Shown here: one piece after another, positions 12,282 to 25,120 of the stretch
How positions within the stretch are numbered: position 1 is the first letter of the stretch
How the letters are laid out: each line of letters opens with the position of its first letter
NCBI RefSeq assembly: GCF_000327385.1
Contig: NW_008711113.1
Location: forward strand, 712,826-776,825
Source: Lottia gigantea
Taxonomy: Eukaryota; Mollusca; Gastropoda; Lottiidae
Reading direction: 5' to 3'
DNA: 64,000 nt
Program-made: the position numbers and the translations under genes
The notes under the pieces: generated by a model
Database searches by the model: none
Told to the model about the DNA's origin: nothing
The model's input: the letters and a program-made list of their open reading frames with translations, nothing else

Positions 12282-12422
12282 AATGAAGTTTCAACTACCA
12301 AAAGTAAGCTTATGGTGGCCAAATTCTGTCCTAATGCAAGACCTCCAAAACTGACTGCTCGATTCTTGGAGAATGATCGAAGAGCGGCGATGAGACATTT
12401 TAAAAATGCAGTTAGGCATTAA
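12282..12422 (+). CDS. Short coding-like fragment, unrecognised
   Basis: A plus-strand frame is open for 46 codons and closes at a TAA at 12420-12422. An ATG lies at 12312. The peptide is rich in Arg, Pro and Ala (contains KFCPNARPPKLTARFLEN and DRRAAMRHFKNAVRH), unlike the Ile/Phe/Lys-rich chance frames nearby. No splice acceptor of quality, promoter or domain was found. The opposite strand is also open here (12291-12506), which weakens the case. Confidence 0.15.
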   Translation, partial: NEVSTTKSKLMVAKFCPNARPPKLTARFLENDRRAAMRHFKNAVRH

Positions 12423-13767
12423 ATAGAGGCATTGATCAACTAAAATACCAGTGGTAAACTGATTTTCAATATATTTTGATATACAATGATACCAATCCTC
12501 ATACACTCACAAATTAGCTGAAGGCATCATATCCGCGAAAACCTTATCGGATAGGCGTTTTACCTACATGTAATAGAATATAGAATCGAGTTGATATCAG
12601 CAAACCAGATCTATAATTACTGTCTACATATATACATTGCCTTTGGTCTAAACGTAAATCAAGAAGATAAAGGCCGTATAAAGAAAACAAAATACGTGTC
12701 CATGCACAAGTTAATCTGTAAACTAAACACAAGAGCACGTTCAAGTGTAGTTATAAAAATACTAAACAGTTTGGACTAAGGTATCGCCTGGCTCAGAAAA
12801 AGGTACTTGAGCTCGGTATCCAATTACTACACAAAGTCAGTTATTTGGAAAATAAATTTATCTTTTCTAATCTTTGTTTATCTGTTTATTTGACTGTAAT
12901 TGAGTATATATACACTACTATTCTGGCCATTGAGAGAAACATCCATTCAGAGCCGTATTGTTAAGGCATTGGAAACTATTCGGGAACTCTCGTACTAACA
13001 ATCAAAGCTGCTGAGACCTGAATCGTTCGAACATAGCATCAAACCCAATTTGTCTATCTAACATAAGGTAGCTATTATCAAACAATACTGCACTCGCCAA
13101 TGTGGAATCAAAAATATTATGGGGCCTCACACGAACAGCAAACATCAAAATGCTTACCCTTTCTTAATTACAAATATAGAAGCCAAGCAATTGCCTGTTC
13201 GATTCGCTATTGGTTTAGAAGATTAACCTGAGGCATCATATTAGAAATTTAGCATCACAAGTAATACATAAAATATATTCTAACTCTGGATCATAATGCA
13301 GATGACTGAACTAATGTCAACCTGCGGATCCTGTCTGATGGCTTCTCGTTGTGATTTTAATGATTTCGCCCGCTCATGGGTCATACAAATGTGTTTAGAC
13401 CTAATATTTGAAGCATAAATCGACAACAAACAATATGATAAATGTGTCTGGGAGAAATGATGTCTTTCGGGAATAAATGGAGGAAAATCGAAATTCATTC
13501 TGAACAAGACTGTTGTCAATAATTACTATTTCACCTCCTCGATATGCTATGATGATATTCTTGGAATAACTTCCTAGAATATCAGTTAGGTATGGTGTCT
13601 AAAACCATTCCACTTCATGACCTAGAGCATGACTTATCACCACGCTGACAAAAAAAATATATCAATTTGGGTGGATGTGGATGCCAATGAGGTCGTTGGA
13701 ATAACATAAAGGAGAATTCAAAACCCTTCTGTCCAGTTCATTTGCTAAGGACAACATATCTGGCTAT
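12423..13767. other. Unassigned sequence with one compact hairpin
   Basis: No gene was recognised. A hairpin lies at 13554-13583: arms GATATTCTTGG and CCTAGAATATC pair with one mismatch around an 8-base loop. It is not followed by a T-run, so it does not look like a pol III terminator. Confidence 0.5.
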
Positions 13768-14481
13768 TTAGGTGCAAAGGAATCGCCTGTATCTACTTTC
13801 AATCCGATTGTAGAGAAATACCAAATGAAAATCTGTCCCAATGAAATATAAACTCAATAGAACCTTTTTGGCTTTCCATAAGAAAATCATGACAGACGAC
13901 CCAATCGTAGAACGGTAGTTAGTGTTTGGAACATAAATCTCAAGTTCTGACTGCTCTGTAACGAGCAGTGGCTTCACGTCACAACAAGACCATGATAAAT
14001 TGGTTAAGTCGAAGGTAAACTAATTTCAAGAGAGACAAAGCCAACATATAGATGACATTTACAAACTGGCGTCTTCGATTTTCTTCTCACAAGTCATGAT
14101 AATGATTATCATTCTCCACAACTCTTAGTGGGTAATCAAATAAACAAATGCTTTTACAGATGCACTTAACGTGTTATAATAATAAGTCATAGAACAAACG
14201 GACGAGGTTATCTTACCAGCGTCCAAATCAACAACGGCACGTGCTTGACGTGACGTCTCATCGACTCGCGAATGGAGAGAAAAATGACAGGTTAGTTTCA
14301 AGTAATCAACATCTCGAATTTTTCGTGCTTTTTCTCTTTTTTCTTCCTGTTTTGTTCGCCATTCTTTATTTAACAGGTAATGCCTCGATTCATCTTTGAA
14401 ATACACATCATAAAGCCGTTTTGACAGACAATAAATCCTTCCAAGAATTAACAGACAAGTTGTTAAGATAATAATAAGGTT
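13768..14481 (-). CDS. Tentative two-exon gene fragment, single-pass membrane-like protein
   Basis: Exon A (14481 down to 14217) follows a possible acceptor TTTTCTGAG and is open for 88 codons plus one base, ending at a good donor, CTG|GTAAGA. It starts with a hydrophobic helix (NLIIILTTCLLILG), then a basic, charged stretch (YFKDESRHYLLNKEW and TKQEEKREKARKIRDVDY), as in a membrane anchor followed by a cytoplasmic coiled or basic region. Exon B (13955 down to 13768) follows an acceptor GTTACAG, supplies the two bases needed for phase, and continues 61 codons (starts QSELEIYVPNTNYRSTIG) to a TAA. The intron would be 261 bp. No start codon lies in exon A, so an upstream exon would be needed. 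No family was recognised. A frame of this length is expected about once by chance here; only the combination with phase-matched splice sites lifts it slightly. Confidence 0.27.
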
Positions 14482-14499
14482 CTCAGAAAATGTACATTA

Positions 14500-17400
14500 G
14501 CTGAAATGTACCCGGATGTTTCAGCTCGACCCTGGCAAATAACAAAATATACTCAGTCTATAAGAACATTTAATAAGAATGTTTAGGAGAAGGTCGCTAC
14601 CGCACATTTTATGAAATGTCTATCAAAGCGTGGCACATTCTTATGGGCAACATGTAATCCGAAATTATTTTGAATCTGCCCTCTTATCTTATTATGAGTA
14701 GAAGGAAGCAAACACGAACGTCTTTGAGATACGACATTCAAAAATTCCCCAAAACTGCTCTGATGAATTCAAAAGCTATTTAGACTGGTGATCGACCATG
14801 AGATGATTGACTCGACCAGCCTCGCACCAACACAAATGCAACAGTAATTGGAAAACCTGGTATTCGAACATGGTAGGTTTAGCAGGTGGAGTGAAAATAC
14901 AACAACGACATAGTGGAATGCATCAGTTAATGAAAATAAACAAAAGCATGTTTATGTATTTCGTCAGTTCGTAGCAAGTATTCGAGACATCTCGATAGCC
15001 TTGTTTCACAAAACTGAAAAGGTGTCATTACGAATGATACCTTACTCTTTATTTTAGTCTGTACATTCAGATAAAATCTTCCATTGAGCATTCCAGTAAG
15101 CCATTGTCACAATTGGCAACGTTAATGAAATAATAAATGTTTTAATTAAATGACTTAATAGATATACATGTATTGTATGCATGGCTGCACATTAAGTATG
15201 CAATTTCCAATAACTAAAAGCTTCAGAAACATTATATCGATCGCAGTCTTTCATAAACGTTTTCGGTTACTCCGATGTACACAAAAGTAAACATGATCAA
15301 AAATCATGGATCTATTCGAATTTTACATCACATCCCATTTTGATATCAGCCCTTCCAGATTCGGCTTGTCCGAAGTACTCAAAGTATCGATCTCAAAATA
15401 GGGCTGCGATTTCAGTTGCCTATTCAATTTCCGATCAGCCGAGAGACCAAATCATGGACTTAATGGCAGACCTAGTTCCATTTGTACCACATATTACCAG
15501 TTTCATCCCCCCTTGTAATCTAGAAGATCATACAAACATTAAGTTTAATTGTTATTGTAAACACGTGTATAAATAATCACAGAAGCCTGTACAATTGTCT
15601 GGCAGTATTGCAAACATTCATATGGCGTCCAACACAAGCGATAACGTATATGCGAGAAACCCTGCCTATCGTCAGTGAAAAAACGGTTGTCACACCAAGG
15701 GTATACCCTTACTGCTTCTTCTCTGAAGAATTTCGTTTAGAAATAAATCGACGAAATTAATAATGTAAAACAGTCCGTAATATAAACTATAAGTTTATAT
15801 TGGGAATCCCCGACAAAGATGCACAGTAGATGTTGACAACCAGAGTGACGACAGACATGCCAGAAGAGTTATCATGATTTTCCTAATAATCTTTTGGGCA
15901 GTCATCGGGCTTTTAGGGAACGTTTTCAAGAGACTGTATATTCTATTGTTGCGCCAAAGAGCTATGCTTAGACTGAATAGAAAATCGCAATATGACAAGT
16001 GACTCATTCATATGATGGATGTGTTGCCTTTCTGCTTCTCAGACTCGGTTCCTCAAAGAAACAATCTCTTTGAACCATAGCTGTTTCTTACCACTTTGGT
16101 ATCGTGTACATAATAAATCTAAAACAGACTGACATTTTATCGCCAACACTTCAAAACTCGTTTATGATTTCCTCGAGATTCACCTGTACGTTTCGCATTA
16201 ATGTCAGTTAAACTCGTAGCAGATTTCATATTGTTATAGCCAAAAAAACATTAGCATTAAAGACATTATTGGCTCACAAAATGAACATTACAGTTAGAAA
16301 AAGATTCCAACGGCAAATAACAGAATTTCACCGCAATTTGAACTTTACTTCAGGTGTCAACATATTAATTTGACATTCTCGCCTCCTATTGAAGAGTTTT
16401 CCGGAAGTATGGACTGAAATAGCCTCTATGATTGAAAAACTGCCATAGATCAAATACCATGCGAACGTTTATCTATTTATAGTTCTGCAATAACTAGAAT
16501 GATATGTATATAAAGTGGCAGTCAACCGTCAATGTTCTTTAGAAAAGTATAATATACAATCTGACCACAGAAAACTATCGTGGTGCCAACACAATCGATA
16601 TTTTCGTATTGTCTGTCACCATTGCATTTGTACCGTTTCAAACCGCCTACTGATTTTCTACAACTGTCTTTCATTCAAGACACTAACATTGAATTCATGT
16701 ATTTGGTTTGACATTTAAGCCGAATAATGCATGTGGGCCTAATGCATTCACACAGTTTTAATGGATAAGACAATATTTTTATAGTTTATGCAGAACACTG
16801 GGGAAATGGTTATGTGCATATGTTATGGATCACACAGAAAACTGAAAAGATTAAGCACAGACCAAAGCAGGCCTAGAAAGGTGCCAACAGAATAGCCTAA
16901 GCACGTAGGCCATGTCTTTAAAAAGCATAAAGCATTAAAAAATAAGCCTGCTCTAAATAATTTAAGAAGAGGGATAGGTCTAAGTTAGTGTTGAAGCAAA
17001 TTGGCTGGTCACAGTGGCTGTAAAATTAATGGTATCGTTTTATGGCTAGTATCGATCAGATTCTAAACGATGGCTTAACGCCTTATCTTAACCAACCCAA
17101 AAGAGCTTTTATTTAAGACAGGTATCTATAACTTCTAATTCGCTAATATTCATACTGTTTTGTGCGGACTAATTCCATGATAAGTTCGTGGGGTATTATG
17201 TGGATATATTAGGACTATAATAGTTAAAGCGTGTTATATTCCCAATAGACACTAGCGGCGAGAAGGAGAGAGATGGAAAAATCAATGAGAGATGATCCCT
17301 TTTTATGGCCAGCCAGTAAGTCAAACCAATATATATCTCGAACCAGTATTTAATATTTGTTTTGCTCCGATGTATTGACAGTAGAGTGTCGATGTTTTAA

Positions 17401-18714
17401 CTCCTAGAGGGCAGCGTAGATGGATAACTTCATTTCATTCCAATGGCTTTTTACAGACGGGAGGTACAAGAAGTCAATCGAGAGTTCGAGAGTAGACAAT
17501 CTTCCTACAATGGTTCGAGTTGAACTTTCAAGTCGTGGTAATTAATTAGAGAATGGCTATGTTTGTCCAATAAATACCACCGTGTAATGTCAGCGTTGCC
17601 GATGAATAGAGGCATCAGAATTATCTTAAATTGGATGTCAACGTTGGTCTTAATATCCATTCATGAGATTGATCTTTATGGCCTTAAATCAAGTTACAGT
17701 TGTTTTTTATGTTTTACTATTTGGCAGCTAATATAAAGACGATATGAGGCTATTTACACGAAGCTTCCGAAGTTCAATTGACTCCAAAAATGGACCCCGA
17801 AGCCACTGTCCATGGTCCCCAAGATATTAGGCATTGTGCCCCTCGACCTTAACATTAATAGTAATAAATCGATTAGAGATGAATTTTCGTTTCCCATTGC
17901 CTCGCATCGTGTAGCATATTAAAGAACCCCATCGAACTTTGAATAAATGTAGTTCAGTGACCAGATTCTAGCAATTTAAAAATTGGAACTGATACAATTC
18001 TCTTTAATGCTTACATAACAGTTGGCAGTGGGTAAACAATGAAATGAGTAAACTGAAATCATGAATGGGAAGTTACACCTGCTCTGTTCTACCTATTGCC
18101 ATTCCGTTTGTTTATATGCTAACATTTTAGTGCAGTAACTTTATATTTTGTATTGTATACATAACGTATGGTGGATACTGCCCTAGCTTCCTGAATACTC
18201 TAGTATATTTGCGAATGTTACAATAGGCATTGACTCGGTTTCCAATTTACTTAGTTGAAATAAGTTCAGAAGAAATGGGTGCAAAGTTTGTGAAAATTGT
18301 TCAGAAATCTTAATCCGTTCGTTTACCGATATCCACAAAACTTTGGACACTAAGAAAGAAATGTCAAGTTAAAATTAACCTCTTCGCATGGTGGCCTCCG
18401 CTTGTCCCGGAGGGTGACCACAATCACAAACAAAATTCGTCGATAAGCAGCCTTCGCTAGTATTAGAACCCGTTCTTATCTTTCAGTAATCTGTACATCC
18501 AGTCTTCATAGGCGATGAGCGAGTGAGCAAGCTAATTTCCTGTACAATACAAGCCACCACAATTCTGTCTAAATTTAATTACAACGTGCTACATGCAACA
18601 TGTGAAATGAAGGTAATATTGAGTCTAATTGAATTTAGCTAAAAGGAAAAATAGTAAAGATATATTAACGTCGAACGTCTTCCTGGTTCTGTAGCTAGGT
18701 TATTGCAATCAAAA
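14500..18714. other. Unassigned sequence
   Basis: No supportable gene, RNA or repeat. A plus-strand frame is open from about 15214 to 15576 (contains QPRDQIMDLMADLVPFVPH) but has no recognisable domain. A small GC-rich hairpin (CCTCCG, loop CTTGTCC, CGGAGG) lies at about 18394-18412. TACATGTA-type palindromes occur, as elsewhere. Confidence 0.45.
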
Positions 18715-18906
18715 ATGGAGGGTTCGGAAGAGGTGGGTGACCCGTTTTGCCTTTTGGCCACACATGGAAAGCGTTTGGTCCGGTCAGCTGGTAGCAGATT
18801 GGACTGTCGACTGCTAGGCAATTTGGTGTCTTATGTATCAATCCTATTCATTTTGGTTATGATTCATGTGGGTACCACGACACACATCTTCGAGAGACGA
18901 ACCTAA
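18715..18906 (+). CDS. Possible small protein with one membrane segment, unrecognised
   Basis: An ATG in a good context (AAAAATGGAG, A at -3 and G at +4) opens a 63-codon frame that ends in TAA. The first half is charged and Gly/Arg-rich (MEGSEEVGDPFCLL, then GKRLVRSAGSRLDCRLLG), and the second half carries a hydrophobic stretch (YVSILFILVMIHVG), as in a small tail-anchored protein. The segment is GC-richer than its neighbours. The opposite strand is also open at 18639-18821, no promoter or poly(A) signal was found, and no homologue comes to mind. Confidence 0.2.
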   Translation: MEGSEEVGDPFCLLATHGKRLVRSAGSRLDCRLLGNLVSYVSILFILVMIHVGTTTHIFERRT

Positions 18907-20556
18907 ATCTACAATATGGTGTTTTGGTCGCTAAAAACTGCACTTTTGCAAACACTCTGTGCATTACACAAACATTCCGGTGATATCAAACCATGTATAG
19001 TGAATCTACGAAATTCAGCAACTAGAAATTCCTTTAATAGAAGGCCTCAGCAGATTGACTAGAACTATTTATCGATTAGCCGTGATGAGATTATAATACA
19101 ACTTGATCACTCAATGAAAGTCCCAACTTGATTTATATATCTAAACACTCCGTATGTTGTCTTTAGTTCCTAGTGGTGTTGGGAAATATTGTCTTTAGAT
19201 GGGCTTTTCGCATGTTAAAAGACTATAAAACGACTTTGAAAGACATTAAACGATCAACACGTTAAGCCTTTACTGTTACCACACAGGAAAACGTGTAATT
19301 TCCACATTGGATCACAAATTGAAACTGAAAATGCCTACTGTGTGGGCGAATTCGAAATGAAATAGAGTTTAAAGTCCTATTTTTCTGCTTTTCGTGGAGC
19401 AAAACAAAGATGTCCAATGATATAAAGTGCACTCCAAGGGAGGACATTAATTTTGGAACTCCCCTGACTTACTCATGTACGTTTGTGATGATGAATCTGT
19501 AATGTGCACAGACATTTGTCAGGTGGTAGGACCATCTAAACTACTAAGTCCACACCTTAACGACCAACGTAGTGATTGCAGTAAAGTACCCGTGTACCAT
19601 ACACATTCGCCTTGTCTATTTCTTCCGATTATGAATTATATTACAATATCACACCAATTTACAGATTTGACCGAGATCCGCCTATATTATTATTCAAAAT
19701 TTGTTAGAACATCTGTTGTAGCAGCTTTGAATATATTAAACACTCTTAGGTCAATAACTATTGTAGGAAAACCAGCAAATAATGGCACAGGCCGTATGAA
19801 GTCATGCATTTAAATTTATAATAATTTTCTTTGAACTTTAGTCGGTCTTTGAATATGTTGAATCCTTATGAGTTACAGGGTGTCACATAAGTTGGTTGTA
19901 CTTTGTGGTTGTGAAATACCTTTATCGTATCTAATTGGCATCAGACACCGTGGGTGCACACCACAGCTGTAAAGCGTTGTGATTTGACATTTGTAATATT
20001 TAACGCTTTTTCCTCTAGATTTCACTCTAAACTGGAGATGTTCCATAAAAAGCTTTTAGCCCATTGTTTGGGATTATAAAGTTTGATGTTGGTTTTGACG
20101 TACGGCAGTTTTTTTTATCTTGGCCTCTATACTGACGACTTTTATTGGACAGATATTTCACATATTCTCTTGAAAGTGATATTAAAAATTTCAACATAAT
20201 ATAATACACCAACGTAATAAATCATATTTTTATGAATATTATTTGCCTAGAAGCTATTTAACTTAATTTACACGACTCTAACTGATCGGTTATTTAAGTC
20301 ATGTCAATGTCGGCCATTTTGAAATCGCATCAATCATTTTCGATGTCAATCAATGTGTCTTAAAACCAGATTCAGATCTGAGTTAATCTTATTAAACAAC
20401 TTGGTAGATCAAAAGGAAATCTTGTTATATGTCACGTCGACATCAGTGACCCTATATCGATGAAGTGATGATGACCTTATCAAGAGGATATCGTGTTGTT
20501 CAAACAACTAGTCTGTTTAGGGTTCGAAGCAGAGTGTGATTTCTTTTTTATTTGAA
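18907..20556. other. Unassigned sequence
   Basis: A 112-codon plus-strand frame with an ATG (19475-19813) is the only sizeable open stretch. Its composition is mixed (starts MYVCDDESVMCTDICQVVG) and it shows no domain, signal peptide or splice context, so it may be chance. Nothing else was recognised. Confidence 0.4.
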
Positions 20557-20785
20557 AGACATCACCTTGCTTGATGGAAACACACAGACATCACCTTGAT
20601 CATACGAAATGTGATTGATGTCGCATTGATAAAATGCAAACACCTATTATCACCTTGTTAAAAACAGCAAATATTATTTGCTAAACCAGGTACCACCTTA
20701 CATGAGACACTATTAGACATCACTTTGTTAAAAGGGGTACCAGAAGACATCACCTTGCACAATAGAAACAAAGACATTACATCAC
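20557..20785. repeat. Degenerate 29-bp minisatellite, about 8 copies
   Basis: The unit AGACATCACCTTGTTAAAA plus about ten variable bases recurs at about 20557, 20587, 20616, 20645, 20687, 20715, 20744 and 20772. Most steps are 28-30 bp. Copies differ by several bases, so the array is old. Confidence 0.85.
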
Positions 20786-21194
20786 AGACAACAGTGTTTA
20801 CTGCTGCACATGTGTATGTTATTTTGTCTTTTTCTATATTAAAGACTTTCAAAGTCATATACTTTCAGTTTTTGTTCATAAACTACTTCTTCATATACAA
20901 TAATATGTAGTTTCAAAAAAGTATTATGGAACAATTTCATGCAACCGAAACTATGAAGATGACGACAATCGCTCGATCTAGTTTAAAATATACTCAAATT
21001 CTGAAGAAATGTAGAAGTCAAGACGTAAGTTATAATTCCGTGATTCTAATCATGGTTTATGCCATTCCAGACACTCATTATAGTCGTTTATAATAGATAT
21101 CAGGTTCAGGCAAGCTTGACTCTCATTTCAGAAGAAAAATAGAACGTAAGCTTAATTCATCTACCTCACGATATAGCGCTAGACTGCCTGCATG

Positions 21195-21430
21195 AGATAC
21201 TAATTATTATCTTAACTAAGACTTGCTAGATCTTTTAAGGGATATATATATCGTCATCTGTCTTCACAATGGAACTCGAAATTATTATCTTAACTGCGAC
21301 TTGCCATCTAGATCTTTAAATGGATATTTAGTCCTCTCTGATATCCATATTACTTCTAAATGGAATTGTCAATTATTATCTTACATATTCGCCATCTTGA
21401 GTGTTGAAGGGATATATAGTATTCTCGTAT
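21195..21430. repeat. Three diverged tandem copies of an 80-90-bp unit
   Basis: AATTATTATCTTAACT followed by GACTTGC, TAGATCTTT and AGGGATATATA-like sequence begins at 21202 and about 21280, with a more decayed copy at 21371. Spacing is 78 and 91 bp. No coding content was recognised. Confidence 0.8.
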
Positions 21431-24024
21431 CGTTTTTCAAATTAGAAATCTGACTCGAGGCGCAATATATTGATCAATAATTTGAGTTCAACGTCTTAAA
21501 TCGATTTTTCAATTGATTTCCTTTATGACAAATTTAGAAAAATACAGGGGCGATACGGTCCAATACTTTCGGAAAGTTCATAGTTCGTTAAAGTGGATGA
21601 TAGGGTATTTGGAAACTTCTACATGTAACAACATTTCATGGTTAACAGAATAGTTTAAATAAAGCTAAATTCAAAGTCTTTCAGCTCTAAAAATGAATAA
21701 GTACAGAGGGTACTCCTTTTATCGACGGTACCCTGCTTCGATATCATAATCTAGACAGTAACGCTGATTCCCTGCCACTATATTGCAACAACAGCTCATA
21801 TTTGACGGTAGTAAAATCCATAAACTGGTGTAATTATATCGAGAAAACCGTCGTTCGATGTAATTAGTCGACTATTGTTCCACCAAGTTGCCTTTATTGA
21901 CTTTAACCGTCGGAAACCTGAATCATAAAGTTATCTCAAGCGTTGGAACGTTAACAATTGACGTTGCTTTTATTTCTGATAGACCATATTCATCATTATT
22001 CCAGAGCATGCATTCAAAATATTATCTTTTTCTTTCCATATATGATTTGATCACGCTACGAAATTCGATATTCAAATGATGCTATTTCAGTCCATATTTA
22101 TATCTTGTATAAAACTGTGACAGTTCATAAAATGGACACGGAATGCTTGACTCTTTCCCATGGACTGTTGTTGATACACGAAACATGCGTATGGGTTAAT
22201 TGTTTTAGGATACCCTATTATTGATCACTTCATAAGCAAAATCAAGGACCATAACCTGAGGATGATCCTGTGTGTCGACCTTAAAAAATAACTCATCTTC
22301 ACTCTAAATTCTAGTCGACCCAGCTGTGAATGGGTACTGATAATCCAGGAAAGATCAATGCCAGGAGGTTTGGCCAAGAACCAGCTGGTAGAAAGGATCC
22401 TTAACTGTGAAACTTAATTGTTATCCTTGTTAATACAGTTGGTTGTTTCTTTCTTTTTAGGTCTTAATTTCACAGCGTAAAGGATACACATAAACCCCAC
22501 ATCAAGCGATATCAACTGATACGCAATTTTAAAAAAACATATTTAATATGCAGATATTTTTTATATTCCACTTCAGGATCGCATTACTTATACACATTAA
22601 AATATTATTCAAATCATGAATTATTTTCATGATCTCATTTCGTATCGGATTACATTCGTAACAAATAAAATATGGAAAAAAATTAGGAATAATTTTCCTT
22701 CAAACTCGATCAAATCTTGATAAGGTAGAAATATAGAGCGATATCTTGAATATCTCACCAAGTTGAATAACTGCATAATATCAAGTCGATGTCGAGATAA
22801 CAACAGTCAACTCGGGTCAAAATGATAATTGTTGTGTACACTGAGATAATTCAGTCGATGAAAAATAAAGGTAAAGACTTTAAAAATGGTATCTTCTTTT
22901 ACCTCATTAAATAACCATGCATCCATAACCGTGACGGCCGCCATTAAATTGTTATCACATTGATCATAATATAGTGCAAACCAACATAATAGTGTGATAT
23001 ATTTAAGTTGTTTTAAAAAGGGCATATCATGTAGTAAATTTCCCCATGAAAAGCCTTATTTTCGTGTAGGCGATAAAGGAAAGTTTATGAAAGAACAGGC
23101 ATTTAGGCATAACATCAGTGATTCGTGTAGGGTTAGCTATGTTTCCCATTTTCGAAGAGGTAAAGGTGTATACGTTAGTCACTGATATTTACAAAGCAAT
23201 ATTAGTCAAATTCGTTAACTAATGATATGGATATAACTCTTTTCGTCTTAAAGCTGGTAGCGATTCTCCGATTTACAGAATTAAAGTCCAACACAAATTT
23301 CATCCAAACATTCACAAGCAGATATATGCCGATCTGAATGTAACCTGCATGGTCTCAGTTACATAGAATTTTAATCTTTACGGTTAACACAGTTGTGCAT
23401 ATTATGTTAAATACATATTACATATAACATTAACATAAGTATAAATTGTATATATTTTAAACTTTAATAACGGTGGGGTTCTGAAGTTATCTGTCATAGC
23501 TTACAGAAAAGCTTATGCTTAAAAACTTATCATCTTAACAAATTGAAGGTTAAATTTCTATCCTTTAGATTGCATTAACATTTCAATATATGTTTGTTTG
23601 AAAATGTAACACAATACCAACAGGTGTAATAAGAAGTTTTTATTGATGTGCATTTTCATCACAACTTGTCAATGTTTTTTTTATTAGAGATTGTGTTTTC
23701 GTTTATGCAACAAATTGAAGTTCGACGTCCAACTGTTCTGTATCTTATTATTTGTTTTGATATAAAAAGAACATTTAAAATAACCTTCGTAAAGATTCGA
23801 AATTAAGCTTAACTTATATCAAAAAGGCATCCGAGTTGGCAGACCCATTTGCAGCATGTTATCGAGTGTTCCATAATGGTGATCGTACCAAAAGCGGATT
23901 TATGGAATATACATGTACCTCATAGTAGTGCAAGCAAAGACGATTTGTTGACCATTGCGACGTTCACTATGGCCAAGTCGTATGCATATACAGAGTACGT
24001 AAGGCGCTTATAAGATTTCTGAAC
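21431..24024. other. Unassigned sequence
   Basis: No supportable gene. The open frames are short and AT-rich. No repeat of note was seen. Confidence 0.5.
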
Positions 24025-24290
24025 CTACTGAACATGCAATATTCACCTGTTCAAAAAAAAGATTACACATAACCCCCTTTGTGTGTCAAATATCTCTGGC
24101 CAATGCTTCAGCATATGCATTGCATGTAAGGCCCAATTCTGAACATGTAATATTCAACTGTTCAAACAGGCACAACCTTAACAACACCCTTTGTGCTTCA
24201 AATGCTTATTGGTGTACGTATAACCTCATTCTGGACTTAATGCAATAAGCGACGAACTTCACAATAACCCCTCTGTACGTCATTTGTACA
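24025..24290. repeat. Direct duplication with 111-bp spacing and a third weak copy
   Basis: GAACATGCAATATTCACCTG with a following AACCCCCTTTGTGTGTCAAAT-like segment starts at 24030 and recurs in altered form at 24141 (GAACATGTAATATTCAACTG, then ACACCCTTTGTGCTTCAAAT). A third, weaker trace (AACCCCTCTGTACGTCATTT) lies near 24265. The C-rich part resembles segments at 26523 and 27718. Confidence 0.75.
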
Positions 24291-24933
24291 AGCAATTAAA
24301 ACGTTCCCTGATTATTCAAATTCTGTGCATCATTTTGTTATCTCCGTAATGAGTTACGCAAGAATCAAACACAAAATTTCTTTCATATTCTGATAAGAAT
24401 AACCAAAGCCTATTTTAATATTCCTAAACGTTGATTAGAATGAACAAGGAAATATTATTTAAAATCCACTTTATATATCCACCAGATGTTCAACATAGAT
24501 GTTGTGATATACGATATATTTAACATAATAAAGCATTTATTCAGTACATTATCTTAATGTTTTAAAAAAGCGTATCGATTTTCTTTCTGTTTTTAAGGCT
24601 GATGGTGGTTGTGCCATTAGCAAAGTGCCTATCTCATAGATAGAAAAACGTTGCATGTGTCTTTAGTATTGGTGCAGGTTTGACTAATCCTATAAGTTAT
24701 TCATAACCACCAAATGAAAATGAAAGTCGTGATTTTTAGAGCATCCCATATGTACGAGAGAAATCGATGGAGTTTTTATGTCCAGATGTTGGCAGCTCAA
24801 TAAACCTTTAAAAACTTTTCATACTCTGTTTAAAAATAAAATGTTGTGTTCACTGAGAACATAAACTTGTGATTTGAATAATCAATATTAGAACAGCTTA
24901 CTACAGATCTACCAGCTTAAAAATACTGTAGTT

Positions 24934-25070
24934 TTGTTCGGACATGGCGAGTAGTGGTGTATGAGAACCAACTTCCTGAATGTGGAGGAGGCTATACTTT
25001 ATACAAACTGTTCTTGTTCGGTCATAGTGTATGAGAGTCGATTTTCTGGGTGCGGAGAGTGCTTTGCTAT
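24934..25070. repeat. Tandem duplication, 80-bp period
   Basis: TTGTTCGGACATGG...GTGTATGAGAACCAACTTCCTG and a following GTGGAGGAGGCT-like block start at 24934; a diverged second copy starts at 25014. The duplication lies directly next to the SINE-like tail at 25086. Confidence 0.75.
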
Positions 25071-25085
25071 TTGTCTGCAATTCGA

Positions 25086-25120
25086 AAATGAAATGAATAA
25101 AGTTTTACGTCCTACTTTTC
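25086..25120 (-). mobile_element. SINE-like 3' tail (shared family)
   Basis: On the minus strand this reads GAAAAGTAGGACGTAAAACT then TTATTCATTTCATTT. The same ending recurs at five other places in the window in both orientations. A shared 3' end with short T-rich repeats is typical of SINEs and of the LINEs that copy them. The body upstream of the tail is not shared recognisably. Confidence 0.65.

Noticed and set aside
19475-19813. 112-codon plus-strand open frame with an ATG
   Set aside because: No domain, signal peptide, membrane segment or splice context; composition is irregular.
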